Shown here: in pieces, positions 49,626 to 61,673 of the stretch
Layout: each line of letters begins with the position of its first letter
Numbering within the stretch: position 1 is the stretch's first letter
Source: Dasyornis broadbenti
Lineage: Eukaryota; Chordata; Aves; Passeriformes; Dasyornithidae
Reading direction: 5' to 3'
NCBI GenBank assembly: GCA_013397935.1
Contig: VZRN01006288.1
Coordinates: 1,369,512 to 1,433,511 of the forward strand
DNA: 64,000 nucleotides
The notes under the pieces: generated by a model
What the model saw: the letters and a program-made list of their open reading frames with translations, nothing else
Databases searched by the model: none
What the model was told of the DNA's origin: nothing
Translations under genes and position numbers: made by a program

Positions 49626-49991
49626 CTTTTAAATCTTAAATAGCTGCTGAAAATGTGCCCTGAAGTGAGGGATCCCAGCTCTCCAACACCTCTGGGCACG
49701 TGGCTTGCAGCCGGGAAATGGGGGACATTCTCTGTGCCCCCCAAATTACCTCCAGGCTGCCAGTAGGGAATAAAACTGCGTTGCCTGCTCCGTGCCTGCC
49801 AGAATCGCCCCATCCTTAGCTCAAACAGCATCCAGGGAGCGGATGTATTCTTAATTCTTAATTTAAAATAATGTTTTTTCCCCCTCATGCCACCCTTGGC
49901 ACAGCTTTTTCCATTTAGTCTCACTCCCCTGCAGCATCTCCTTTTCTCCTGCCTTCTGGCTGAAGTGGAACTGTTGCAAAAAAAAAAAAAA
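49626..49991. other. Unique non-coding sequence ending in an A run
   Basis: Nothing recognised. AT-rich TTCTTAATTCTTAATTTAAA occurs at 49848-49867. The stretch ends in 14 A (49978-49991) directly against the next gap. Confidence 0.5.
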
Positions 49992-50013
49992 NNNNNNNNN
50001 NNNNNNNNNNNNN
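49992..50013. other. Assembly gap (22 N) between A-rich tracts
   Basis: Twenty-two N characters preceded by 14 A and followed, 36 bases on, by a run of 20 A (50050-50069). The setting suggests a homopolymer sequencing drop-out; true gap length is uncertain. Confidence 0.97.
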
Positions 50014-53000
50014 CTTTTTCCCCTCCCTTTGGGTTAAAGGGAAAGTTTTAAAAAAAAAAAAAAAAAAAACCTGAAAACCCTAAACAAGCAGGAATTTCTG
50101 GGATAAGCTGCAAAATCGACCCTGCCTGAACGCAGAGGGAGTTAGAGGGAGACGAAAGCGATGCCAGAGATAGCTGTAATTAGGTTAATGCCTTCAACTG
50201 AACTTGGGAGCCAAGTAAAGAGGGAAAAGGTTGCTCTGGAAATGAAAGGTGGAACCGGATGGCTGTGAGAATTGCCAGTGGGGTTTGGGAGCTTCCCAGA
50301 TGGAGGTCAGTAGTTCCAGTCTGGCCGTGGGGCTGCTGGGGAGGGGGAGTCTCACAGTGACGGGTCAGGGAGCCGATGCTGGGAGTGTGTGCTGTCCTGG
50401 GGGTGCTTTTTGCCTTGCTGGGTCTCCAAGAGCTGCTTTTCCCATAGGAATAGCCCCTGGTGCGGGTTTGGAGTTTTGTGTGGGAGCATGTTCCAGCTGG
50501 AGGAGCGGAATACAGGCAGGAAATGGGGGGAAAAATGAAATTAAAATCTAGGGTAAAAAAAAAGGGCTTTTAAAGCTTACTGAGGCTGGATGATGGGACT
50601 TTGTGAGTTGGCTGCTCCCCTTTCCCAGGATCTCTTCCCATGTGTGTTCAGAGCTTTGCTTCTGCTGCACTGGGGATGCGGGAAAGGCTCAGCTGCTGGA
50701 GCTGGGTCAGAGGAAAGAGAAAATAACTCAAACAAGCCCTTTCCTCTGTCTGTTTTTACATGTGTTTGATGTGCAGATCACCAAGGGGAGAAAAGAAAAT
50801 ACTCGTGGAACCACAAATGTCTGCTTTGGGCATTCTCAGGGAGTTTTGTTGAAATGATATCCTAGGCAAAAAACTGGGGCATGAGCTGAAAGCGGCTTGG
50901 TTTAAACCCAGGGTTACGGTGTCCAGGAGCTGGGCTGAGCTTGGGCCAGAGCTGCAGGAAGGCAGAACTCCAGGGAGCTCCAGGCCCTGGCAGGGACCGG
51001 CGTTCGCTGAGGCGGCGGCGCAGGTGGCAGCTCAGGCTGGGAGCTGCAGGGCTTTTCCTCTTTTCCACCCCAAATCCAACATGAGCTTTTTAACCGTGCT
51101 CTAGTGCAGCCGATTTCCCCCTTATTCCCACCCCCTTTTATCCCAGGCCAGGAGCGGGGCTGGGATGCTCTTGGTGTTGGCTGTGGTGACACCTCCTTGC
51201 CCCCCACCCTCGTGTTGAACTCTCAGGCCCGTTTTGGGGGGGGAGTTTATTCAGGTGGGGTTTTTAGAGGTGTCCCTTTGCAGGAACAAACCCCGTACCT
51301 GCAGCGAAACGTTGGGCTCGGCCGGGTTTTATCTGGCAGCAGATAAAATATTCCTTTCCAATGCACTTGGCAAACAAATGAGCGAGGCAGAAATACAGAT
51401 TGTGTTTGCTAATGGTAACAGGCTGCCAAAGAATGCATAAACCGCTATTCACTGGGAGGGAAATTCCTCCCTTTCATGTGAGATGTCAGAGCTGCAAAGC
51501 CCGGGATTGCGGCTCTTCTGAAACGCTGCTTCTCGCTCTGTGTTTTGCTGCAGATTTTTTTTTTGGGGGGGTGGGGAATTAACGCTGCTGTGCTGAGGGG
51601 GGCTCGAGTGAGCCAAGCCCTGGGTGATGCTGATTCATGGTAAGATCCTCAGGGCTCCAGCGGCTCTTCAGGCAGCAGAGATAAAGGCCAGGGGTCTGTT
51701 GTGTGGAGGGGAATTGGGTCTGTGCTTGCATCTGTAGTGCCCCGGCCGCTCTGGGGAGAGCTGCTGCTTAGCTGCATCTCCAAAGGTGATTCTGGAGCTT
51801 AATCCAGTTAGAGGGGGCGTTCTCCAGCTCCCCACATCCTCCTGGGGCTGATTTCTGTGATGCTGGGTGTCTTACGCTGAGGACCATGAGGTTCCCTGTC
51901 CTTGGGTAGTCCGTGCTGCAGAGGCCAAGGGCAGGTCTGGCTCCTTGGCATTTTGCATGGGACGATGCAGCAGCTGGGGCTGTGAATTTATGTGTTTGTG
52001 TGGGCAGCAGTGGGGATTTTAGGGACAGTGATCCCTGAGGAAAGGGGACTCACCAGTTCCCGGGACTGAGCATCCCAGCTGCCCCTCAGCTCCCCACATC
52101 CGCTGGGGACCAGTCCGTGGATTTCCAGTTGGAAGCAGCGTTCAGCTTTGAAGTTTAACTTTTGCGGCTTTGGGGATAGATAAGAGGAGAGCTGAGGGAT
52201 AGGGAGAAGATGGAGAGTATTCACGTGTGGAATTATCCCTTGCAAATTTTTTTTTTTTTTAGTGTACTCCCCCCCGCCACCATGGGTATTAATTTAAAAC
52301 ATACTTTTGACTTCAAATTAAACAATCTAAATTGAAAAGGCCTCCATGTGTAAGTGAGTAACGTTAGACTGCATTAAATTGTTCCTGGGAATGCCTCCAG
52401 AAGATGGAGAGGACCTGGGAAGTGCAGAGCCCTTGGAGCATTGCAGGGTCCACCGGGGTGGGTGGGAATGTCCACGTGGGAGCTGAAGGTGAGGATGTGT
52501 ATCCTGAGACAGTGAAATCCTACACAAGTGAGTGCAAGGAGCAAGAGGTAATTGTTCTGCAGAAAACAAGGGGCGAACAATCAATTTTCAGCCTTTGGGT
52601 GGGCTGAGCATCCTCATCCCTGTGAAAGGGCTGGAATTATTAAAACGGTGCATACAGGAGAATTTAGCTTCTCATTTGGCTTGGCCTAATGACCCTTCAA
52701 CAGCTGCTGTGGAAGGTAATAGGCTTTGTGGCAATTACCTCGCCAGGGAAATGCCATCCAGACGTGGATGGCTGGGATTCAGGCTGGGAGTCGGGATGAT
52801 TCTCCGTGTTTTCGGTAAGGCACAGCTGCTCCCTGAAATATTTTGGCAGTGCTTGCAGAGCCATCAGCCCATCTTGTGGGGTTTGCTTCCTCCATCACCC
52901 CATATCCCACACTGGTGCTCACTCAGGTGATCCCTGTGCCGAAGGGAATGCTGCTGGCACTGAGGGCTCAGCTCTGAGGGTTACCTGCACACCCCATTAT

Positions 53001-56000
53001 TGCTTCATCAGGGCAGGAGCTGTTATTACTCCCTCAAAAAAAAAAAAAAGCAAACCCTGGGTTATCTAAAAATTGAGCTTCTAATTCACATTTGCAACAG
53101 GTTTGCAGTTCCCCTGGGTTTGCCTGCATCTTTCCTCAAATACCTGGTGTACTCCAAAGCCCAGTAGTAGGTAAAAGGAACTCAGAATCACATATGGATT
53201 TCTCTGTTCCTGCCTCACTCTGTTGTACCTTGTGCCGCCAGCACAATCCAAACTCATTATTTTCCCCACATGGCTCTTTTGATCTGTTTTTCTTCCCTTC
53301 CTCTGCTGCAATGGCAAAGACCATGAGAAGTGGCTGGAGCAAATGCCATTTGTCTGGTCCTCAGGTCCAGACAATTTAGATTAAGATATCTCTTAAAATT
53401 AAAAAGCCAGCCCTTTAAAATATGGTGATCTTCCCAAGGATACCCTTTTCCTCCCTGGAGCACATTTGGAGAGACTCCTGCACGTAAATCTCCTTGTGCT
53501 CCTGTTACAGGGTGGTGAAGGCTTATAAACCCCCTTGAGGGTATAAATGGGACCTGGTGGTGTTAAATGAGCCCAAATAATGGCAGCTGCTAAGGAGGGT
53601 GGAGAGGAACCTGCTCCCAAACGTGTAATTCCCAGGGAAAAGGTGGCTTTGGGACAAACCTCATTGTCCTGCACCACATCCTCATCTCTGTTGAAGTTGA
53701 GGAGAGAGCTTTGTGTGGTGCTGCCCTCTCACAACCAGGCTCAGGGCAATGAGTAGCTCCAGGGAGCTTGATCAGTGACCCGAAATCTAAAAATAAAACG
53801 TTACAAAAATTAAAAATAATAAAAAAAAAACAATCTTTCCTCAACTGCAAATCGTTTCCCTGTGGTTCCCAACTGAAACAACTGTTAAGCATCACAGATA
53901 ACATCCAGTCCTGCCCTATTTATAGCTGTGGAGGCAGAGGAGAGTTTCTTTTGGACACGTTTTCTCTGGAGATGCTGCTTGGGATGCTGGAAGGATTTCT
54001 CCAGAGGGCAGCCGGCGCTTCCAGCCCTCCTGGGAGCGCAGCCTCCCCTCAGGGCTGCTTTCAGCCTGTCCAGCTCAGTTTCTTCCACTGAGGAAGGGAA
54101 TTTATTTTGCAGGTGGCGTGGTTTACAGGTGCTTTTTACCATATAATAAACCTGAATCACAGGACACCCAATTCCCAGTACTCCCAGCATCCAGGTCCTG
54201 CTGTACTGGATTTTGATTTTCTCCGCAGCGCTTAGAGCTGCCAATGCCTGGGAAAACGGCCTTTGCTGAATTCCCCTGGAGCCCTGCTTTCCTTCCCCGG
54301 CCGGAGCTGGATCAAATAATATCTCTGCCACGCTTTGGAGATAAGGCAGGAGCTGAGCAAACCTGCCACTATCTCTGCTTTAATTTTTCTTTGCAAATAG
54401 CGTGGAGCCAATGCCTCTCCGCCCAGATCAGCTCCTCTTATCAGAGGGATAATAACTGGCTCACTAACCAACATAATTCCTCTATAACCCCCAGCAATCT
54501 TTTGGGAGGATTTTGCAAGTGGCTGTAGAACAGAGGAAAATCTCTGGCTGTAGGATTAATTGGTACAAAATCAAGGCAGTATCTGACCATGTGCTTAAAA
54601 AAAAAAAAAAATTAAAAATTAAAATACTCTGTGTGTATAAATACAGTGGCTGCATTTCCACTTGTTTCCTCCTAAGTGGTCCCTCAGTGGCTCCTGCAGA
54701 TGCAGAGCCCGGCTGGTGCGTGCAGGAAGTGAAGGTGCACAGGATCATGATGCAGTTTGGCATTTCAGGTGTCCCAAGCTCCCAGGGCAGCGCTGCAGGC
54801 CTGAGGGAAGCGCTTTGTGTTCACGGGCCGTGTCTTGCTGCGGATGCTCTGGGGCTCTGTTGTGCAGCTGCCCCTGCTCCTCCCAGCCCCGTGCCCGCTC
54901 CAGGCCGTGCTGTGCTGCTGCTCCACAGCTCTCCCAGGCAGACACATCCACGCCTGGGCAGGTCTGACAGCCCAGGGGAGGATTTTGTCTCCAAATCTGT
55001 ATTTTTTTTTCTACGTTTTTGAGCTCTGTTTGCCAGCGGTTTCCTTTCCACTTGCTGAGCCGTGGGTGTTGGAAGCGAGCTGGGCTGGCGGGGCTGCCGA
55101 GGAGCTTTGGGTTTCCCTGTTGATCCTTCTCCCTTTTTTTCCCCACTTCCAGTAAGAGGAAATCAATAGCAGCAAGCAGCACCAAATCTCCGTGCGTTGC
55201 ACGATCGGATTCTTGTCCCAGGAACCGGCTGGGATTATCGGCTGTCTTTGCACTTTGAATTTTAATAGCATTAACTCTGGCCTAGTCATGTTCTCCTAAA
55301 ATCCCATTTAAAGTTGCCTTTGTAAGGCAGGAGCAGACACTGCTCGGGCTGTGTTTTTTCTCCTCCCTCGCCTGCAGAAATCACAACCAGAATTAAGAGA
55401 CAGATTTTGAAGGTTAAAACTTCCCAGATTGTTTCCCTCTCAGCTGTCATTTTGGGACGGTTTTGTTTTCTTTCTGATTGCATCAAATATTTGTACTCCT
55501 GCGGGGACTGTGGTGCGAGGGTGAATCTCCCTTAAGAAAATAAAGGGATTTTTTCCGTCATTTTTGTGGCGTAGCTGGGGGGAAATTGGTGAAAAGAACA
55601 GTTACCAGAAGTGCCCCAACTTGGGGCTGTGCTGTGCCTCTCCTAAAGCTTCTGAATTATTTGAGGCATCGCTGAGACTTTTATATTTAGAAATATTGAA
55701 ATGGAGACCCTTTCACCCAGCCTGAATTTTAGATACTTTTTCTTCTGGCGGCCCCTGAGAGAAGGGACTTGGCCAGCATCCTGTCCCAGCACAAAACAGC
55801 TGGATTATTAAAAAGACCTCCCTGTTTTACCAAGTGAAAAAAAGGCTTTGAAGAATTTTGAGTCTTTGAAATCTTTTGGGTGTGCTTGGCAGTGTGTAGG
55901 CAGGGCAGAGTGGGTGTCAGGTGTGTGAATGACCAGTAATTTCTTTAATTTTCCCAGTTTTAAGACTCGTGGAGTCATTTGGGTGCCTCTTCTCACATCG

Positions 56001-56879
56001 TGGTCCCACACGCTGGTGCCTGCACCAAGGAGAAGGAATTGCATTTGCCCGTGGCTTTTTTTATCTCCTCCAAATCCCCCCGTTGCTTTGGGTATGTTTT
56101 TGTTATTATTGGCCTCATTTTTTCAGCACAACTATGTTTATTCTGGGGAAATGCCCAGTGCTGGGCACAGCTCGGGAGAGGTCCTGTGAGGCCAGTGTAG
56201 AAAAGGTGGACGACTTCGGAGCCTTTATGTGAATAAATAGCAGGAAATAACATCTCTTTTCGCTTCCTCAAGTACCACATTGGAAACCCATTCCTGAATT
56301 ATTACTCTTGATCACATTTAGCTCTGAGTTAATACGATTGCTTCTTGGGTACCTGTCTCTTAGGATCATGTATTCCTTATTTTCGTGTCCTAGCTCTGGC
56401 TATTCGAAAATCGTGGTTTGGGTTATAAAGTACATGTGGAAGGGATAAGGGTTCCTGCTGTTTGCTTTGCTTGCTGAGCCTTGTGCAGCACATGAGGGGA
56501 AATGCAGGAGTCTTTCCTATACTGGTCATGGAAATTTATTTATGAGATTTTCATGAGTCTGAGTTAAAAAAAAAACAGAGTTTGGGAGGGGGAGAAATAA
56601 AAGAAGAATCCAGATGCAATCATTACTGTGAGATTTGTGATGAGGTGATGAAAACTGGCAGCTGCTGTTGGTGCATGTCTTGCTCCAGTAAACTCTCCCT
56701 TCTTTTCCTCTTTACTCCTGTCCCACCTCTCTTCCCTGCTGCCCTTTGCTTATCCCTAGGTGATCCTGGGAGTATCAAGGATGTCACGCTGGAGTATCTA
56801 GGAATACCAAGGATTCCTCCTCATGGCAGTGTCACTGTCCTCTGGCTGCCATCCCATGCAAGGGTGACAGGAGCTTTCC
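50014..56879. other. Unique non-coding sequence
   Basis: No gene recognised in 6.9 kb. A small CpG-rich patch lies at 50,998-51,022 (CGGCGTTCG then GGCGGCGGCG). Homopolymers occur at 50050-50069 (A20), 52248-52260 (T), 53037-53049 (A) and 54598-54612 (A). 55130-55153 is a strong acceptor-like tract with no donor after it. 53,760-53,900 and 55,920-56,400 are AT-rich. Frames up to 169 codons (54513-55022) overlap in several phases without motifs. Confidence 0.5.
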
Positions 56880-57034
56880 AGGTTTCCCAGAGAAGCTGTG
56901 GCTGCCCCTGGATCCCTGGAAGTGCCCAAGGCCAGGCTGGACAGGGCTTGAAGCAACCTGGGATGGTGGGAGATGTCCCTGCCCATGGCAGGGGAAGGTT
57001 CCTTCCAGCCCAGACCATCCTGGGATTCTATCAC
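56880..57034 (+). mobile_element. CR1 LINE 3' fragment
   Basis: GTTTCCCAGAGAAGCTGTGG, CTGCCCCTGGATCCCTGGAA, GTGCCCAAGGCCAGGCTGGA, CAGGGCTTGAAGCAACCTGG, GATGTCCCTGCCCATGGCAG, TTCCTTCCAGCCCAGACCAT and CCTGGGATTCTAT give the plus-strand end. It has lost the GAACTGGATGATC-type block between GGCAGGGG and TTCC. The 242-codon frame at 56582-57310 runs through this copy and is discounted. Confidence 0.93.
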
Positions 57035-58031
57035 CAAGTAAAACAGGGCCTGGAAGGGTTTGCACATCCCCCCTGTAGCCTTAACCGAGCACTGGGTATT
57101 TCCTGGGGAGCTTGGGAAGGCACTTTAAAGCACAGTTTAAAAATCAAATTGATCATTCCACCACCTATTTCCAGCCACAGTGCAGTGTCTGGGGCCGCTG
57201 GGATTGTGTTTTCTTGGAGCTTGATGTTCTCGCCTGCTCCGTGCTCACTCACCTGGCACTTTGCTGCCACAGGAACTGAGATGCTCGACTTCCCTGGGCT
57301 CTCCAGGTGAAACACTGCAGAGAGTGGCCTCCCCCAGGTTTGCTTCATCTGGCTGGAAATAAAACCCATGATTTTTCTTTCCTCTGCTCTGCTGGGTTTC
57401 AGTGCATCCTCGTGTGCCCACCTTCTCCGGGATGTGCTTTTCCACCCTACCAAGAGCTGATCCACAGCATGTTGAGCTCATTCCACAGGGATCCAGCCCC
57501 ACATTCCGACCCACATGTCCTCACCCTCTGATGCTGCCAGAACTTGGGCTCATGCTGCTGGCTTTGACACACAGCTTCTGTGCCTTCTGCTGCCCCCTTT
57601 GGTTTCATTTTATTTATTTTATTTTAAAATTTCGATTTTTTATTCTGTTCTCCCAGCCCCGGGTTTGCCTGGTGCAGTGCCCTGATAACTCCATGAGAGC
57701 AGCTCCCTGCCGGCTCCGAGCGCTGCAGCACGAGCCAAGATTAATAAAAGGCTGTCACTTTTATTAACTTTGCTACCTAGTGCAGTGTTTAATTCCAGGC
57801 AGGCACCCAGTGCAGCCCTCCCAGCTTTAAATGGCTTTTCCTGCCTTTGGGAATGTGTGTAAAATAGATGGGGCAGCATTACACAATCCATTGCAGCACT
57901 CCCATCCACTAATACTGAGGGTATATTGAGGGGGGAAAAGCGTCTTTTTGGTACTGGTTGGCATCTGCCTCTTCATTTTCAGACTGAAAAACCTCATTTC
58001 CAGTATTGATTTGGGGTCATTTTGGTCGTTT
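57035..58031. other. Unique non-coding sequence between two CR1 copies
   Basis: No gene recognised. A T/A-rich run (TTTTATTTATTTTATTTTAA) is at 57608-57627. Overlapping chance frames reach 144 codons on the minus strand (57031-57465), partly within the CR1 tail. Confidence 0.5.
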
Positions 58032-58190
58032 TGCCCAGAGAGGCTGCGAACTCCTGATCCCTGCCAGTGTCCAAGGCCAGGCTGGACAGGGCCTGGAGCA
58101 ACCTGGGATAGTGGGAGGTGTCCCTGCCCATGGCAGGGGTTGGAATGGGGTGAGTTGGTGCCTTCCAACCCAAACCATTCTGTGATTTTA
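58032..58190 (+). mobile_element. CR1 LINE 3' fragment
   Basis: TTGCCCAGAGAGGCTGCGAA, GTGTCCAAGGCCAGGCTGGA, CAGGGCCTGGAGCAACCTGG, AGGTGTCCCTGCCCATGGCA, GGGGTTGGAATGGGGTGAGT and CTTCCAACCCAAACCATTCT then GTGATTTTATG. It begins at nearly the same element position as the copy at 56880 (the CCCAGAGAAGC point), but the flanks are unrelated, so the two are separate insertions. Confidence 0.94.
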
Positions 58191-59191
58191 TGGGCACAGG
58201 TATATTTGTTTCATCCCACTCAGGTGTGCCATGATATTTAGTGTGGTGGCAAGATTTTGGTGGGGAAAAAAATGGTTTAAAACCTCCAGGTGTTCAATTT
58301 TTGTCCTGAACCTCCTGGCGGGGTAGAACAGACTTTGCTGTGGAAGGTTTTAATAAGCATAGATTAGAAGTTCAATAAGTGGTGCATAATAGATAAGTAA
58401 AATATTACACCTCTCACTGCTTAGGCACTTGAAAAGACCTTCAAGGTTTTTTTTTTTTTTTTGTTTTTTTTTTTTTTTTAATATTAGAAATAAGAGGGGA
58501 AAAGTAAGGTTTTTGAAACAGAACTCTGGGTCCTTCAGGGGGAAGAGCATTGCAGTGGGAGCAGGATGCACTGGAGCTTCTGGAGAGCCTGATGTGGGCT
58601 CAGCCTGTAGATTCACACCTGCCCAGGCAGGCCTTATCCTGTTAAAGCAACATTTGCCCCCTGAGCATCAGATCTGGGGGAGTTTTCCTGCTGTCAGCCC
58701 ATCACCTGCCATGAAATCAACGGGCAGGGAGGAAGCTGCTCGTGCCATCCGTGTCCGTGCTGCAGTGCAGTTATTTTTATCTATTCCATATTGTTCTCAG
58801 TGGAATTATTCTGCCCCCAGCCTGTAGGTAAGGGCTGTTACTAAATGGATGTGAGCCTTACCTTGAAGGTTAAATTGCTGCCTTGCAGGTTGGTGAGGAA
58901 GGTGGGGAGATGTTTACCCTCCTCCTCGGAAGAAAAAAACCTGAGAGCTCCAGCCCTGACCTGGCAATTTTGTTGAGTACCACTTGAAAAAGGCAAGTAT
59001 TGCACAGAAATGCTGTGTTTAGCCCTCTGAACTGGTGGATCTTCCTGATTAAGATGCCCACCCGCTGCCAACTCTCAGGTGGGATCCCACAGCACGGGAG
59101 GAGGCTGCCAATTTCCCCATAAATTTGGGAAAGCTCCTCACAGACCTCCCCAGGATGCAGGCCACAGCTGGGGGATGGGGCATTCTTGGTC
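58191..59191. other. Unique non-coding sequence with long T runs
   Basis: Two 16-base T runs (58447-58462 and 58464-58479) split by one G are the main feature. The AT-rich stretch just before (ATAATAGATAAGTAAAATATT) has no repeat signature I recognise. No gene recognised. Confidence 0.5.
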
Positions 59192-59276
59192 ATTTTGACA
59201 TCATTTCACATCAGAATTTCGCATCATTTCCACATAATTTCATTTCACATTCACATTCACAAAACATTTCACATCA
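59192..59276 (+). repeat. Irregular TTTCACATC-type tandem array
   Basis: Variants of CATTTCACATC recur: CATCATTTCACATCAG, TTTCGCATCATTTCCACAT, TTTCATTTCACATTCACATT and ACATTTCACATC. Unit length drifts between about 6 and 15 bases, so this is a decayed short-period minisatellite. Confidence 0.8.
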
Positions 59277-60525
59277 AAAATGAAGTGGCAGCTTGAGGAT
59301 GTTGTTTTGGCCAAAAGCACCCAGATCTTGGTGGCACCATCATGGTGGTGCTGGTCCTGCGGACTGGATTAAGCTCAGCCCTGGTGTTGGCATCTTCTGG
59401 GTGTGAAATAAATAATTATTGGCAGAAATACGGCCGAGGAAAGTGCTGCTGGTCCTGCCCTGAGCCAGCCCTCCCCAGAGTTTGGTGTGGAAGGATTAGG
59501 GTGGAAAAATCAGTAGGAAAACATACAGAAAATGGCAGAAATGTCGACAGCCCTGCCCAGAGGTTAATTTTTCAGTTGGCAACCAACCCAGCAGTGTATT
59601 TAGTCCTGGCTTAGCCCACAAGGAACGGGTTGGTGATTGGAAGGCTACCAGGGGATACTCTGGGTGGGTGATACTTGGATTTACATCCCTGGAGGCTTCT
59701 CCTCACGTCCTGGAGTCATTGCTCTGTTCTTGTTTATAACTCAGCTCCAAGGGTTGGTCACTTAAGTGACTCCAGCAGGATGCTGGCCCTGTGCACCTCT
59801 CAGTGTCCATGTGAGCCTTCCTGGCTCCACGGTGCCGGGGAGTGCAGGAATGTGGGGCTCCGTGCGGGAATGTGGGGCTCCAGCCATGGCCATGGAACAG
59901 TGGTTTATCTGCTGGTCCCTTTGGTTAACAAACACAGCTGATGCAAGTTTTTAGAAGCTGTTAGCATGAACCATTAACTCTTCCTTTTAATTATTCAGGT
60001 TGCCTCTTTTAAATTTCTTTTTTAAGTGGAGCTAATAGGCTTTGCAGAGGAGGCTTCCAACCACAGCGGTTCCTCCCCGGAGGAGCCCTGTTTGTGCATC
60101 GCCAGCTAATCTCTTTTCTTCGTTATCCCTTATCTTTCTCGAGCTGATTAATTGCTTTCAATTGATTTATAAATATTCTGTTGATACACACAGTGACAGG
60201 AGGGGAACGGGATATGTCCGGGCTCACGGGGTCATTGATCCGTGCAGCCCCTTGGGCTTTCCTAACCTCCCTCACAAATCCCAGCCATCCCAGCCAGGCT
60301 TTATTCACACTTTTTTTTTTTTTGCCCTTGCAATTCCTGCAAGCAACCAAAAATTGTGCTGTAGCATCGCTTGGAGTCCATGCACGTGAGCAAGCCTCGT
60401 GCCCGGTGAGTGGCAGGTTTGGGGTGTAAAGAAATGGGGTTCGGGTGAGTTTTGGTTGTGTTGATGAATGTGGCAGGTTGCGTGGGTGTCATAAAAAGCT
60501 GTTTTCTGTACTGAATTCCCTAATA
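59277..60525. other. Unique non-coding sequence
   Basis: No gene recognised. It contains the 20-bp tandem duplication listed separately and an AT-rich section (59,960-60,190) with CTTTTAATTATTCAGG and GATTAATTGC. Frames up to 115 codons have no motif. Confidence 0.5.
59842..59881 (+). repeat. 20-bp tandem duplication
   Basis: GTGCAGGAATGTGGGGCTCC (59842-59861) is followed immediately by the same 20 bases with one change (A to G, 59862-59881). No third copy is seen. Confidence 0.9.
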
Positions 60526-60590
60526 TACATATTTTATATATATATATTTTTTTTTATTATTTTTTTTTTATTTTTTTTTTTTTTTGGTGG
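60526..60590 (+). repeat. AT/poly-T low-complexity tract before a gap
   Basis: TATATATATATATTTTTTT is followed by T runs broken by single A (TTTTTATTATTTTTTTTTAT). It ends 10 bases before a 483-N gap and probably contributed to it. Confidence 0.9.
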
Positions 60591-60595
60591 AGATG

Positions 60596-61078
60596 NNNNN
60601 NNNNNNNNNNNNNNNNNNNNNNNNNNNNNNNNNNNNNNNNNNNNNNNNNNNNNNNNNNNNNNNNNNNNNNNNNNNNNNNNNNNNNNNNNNNNNNNNNNNN
60701 NNNNNNNNNNNNNNNNNNNNNNNNNNNNNNNNNNNNNNNNNNNNNNNNNNNNNNNNNNNNNNNNNNNNNNNNNNNNNNNNNNNNNNNNNNNNNNNNNNNN
60801 NNNNNNNNNNNNNNNNNNNNNNNNNNNNNNNNNNNNNNNNNNNNNNNNNNNNNNNNNNNNNNNNNNNNNNNNNNNNNNNNNNNNNNNNNNNNNNNNNNNN
60901 NNNNNNNNNNNNNNNNNNNNNNNNNNNNNNNNNNNNNNNNNNNNNNNNNNNNNNNNNNNNNNNNNNNNNNNNNNNNNNNNNNNNNNNNNNNNNNNNNNNN
61001 NNNNNNNNNNNNNNNNNNNNNNNNNNNNNNNNNNNNNNNNNNNNNNNNNNNNNNNNNNNNNNNNNNNNNNNNNNNNNN
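60596..61078. other. Assembly gap (483 N)
   Basis: The largest gap in the window. The left flank is the AT/T tract; the right flank is GC-rich with PuCC-type sequence (GTTCCCCCATGGTCCCTGGG). Apparent frames of 184-312 codons across it are translations of N and mean nothing. Confidence 0.98.
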
Positions 61079-61250
61079 GTTCCCCCATGGTCCCTGGGAG
61101 GCTCTGGGGAGGCGATGGCCCTTGGTGGCCTTGCAGTGACGTTCCTGGATGTGCTGCAGGGGAGATAAGGCTTCAACAAGAAAATGTTTCCCGAAGTTTG
61201 AAACCCACCCCACAGCTCCAGCATTTGTTGCTGCTTGTCTTATTATTTTG

Positions 61251-61251
<1 letters not shown>

Positions 61252-61300
<49 letters not shown>
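61252..61300 (+). repeat. (ATT)16 microsatellite
   Basis: Forty-nine bases of uninterrupted ATT, preceded by TTATTATTTTGC as a degraded extension from 61238. A perfect trinucleotide run of this length is likely to be length-polymorphic. Confidence 0.97.
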
Positions 61301-61304
<4 letters not shown>

Positions 61305-61359
61305 TTTCCTTCTTTTTCCCCATAAAGTGGCTGGTGGCACAGGCACAACCCCAACGTAT

Positions 61360-61545
61360 GGCAGCGTAATTACACGTTGCTAATGAGCGATTGCAGCTCC
61401 TTTAGCAGCCCAGCCTGACACTTCACCGGGTATTTGCAGGAGTCATGTAATTTTTTTATCATCATATATGGTAATATATTCACTGCAGCATGACATGGGA
61501 TGAGGTTCAATGAATAATGTAAAACCCAGAATAACACTGAATCTA
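61360..61545. promoter_or_regulatory. AT-rich block, candidate conserved non-coding element
   Basis: GCGTAATTACACG, GCTAATGAGCGATTG, GTCATGTAATTTTTTTATC, CATATATGGTAATATATTC and CAATGAATAATG follow each other with few gaps. CpGs are retained around the TAATTA core. The texture fits a homeodomain-bound element, but this is a judgement by eye. Confidence 0.22.
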
Positions 61546-61673
61546 TATGAGATGTGCTTTTCCCCCCAGCGTTGTTTTAAAAAGGAAAATATTGATTCTG
61601 GTGGGGTTCAGCGGTTCAAAGCTCTCGGAGAACTCACGTTTTGCTGATCGATGCCCGCCCTGTCCCTCCACAG

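Noticed and set aside
56582..57310. 242-codon plus-strand open frame
   Set aside because: Its middle third is a CR1 fragment and the rest has no motif.
60445..61383. 312-codon open frame and similar minus-strand frames
   Set aside because: They are translations of 483 N plus poly-T and (ATT)n, giving poly-Phe and poly-Ile.
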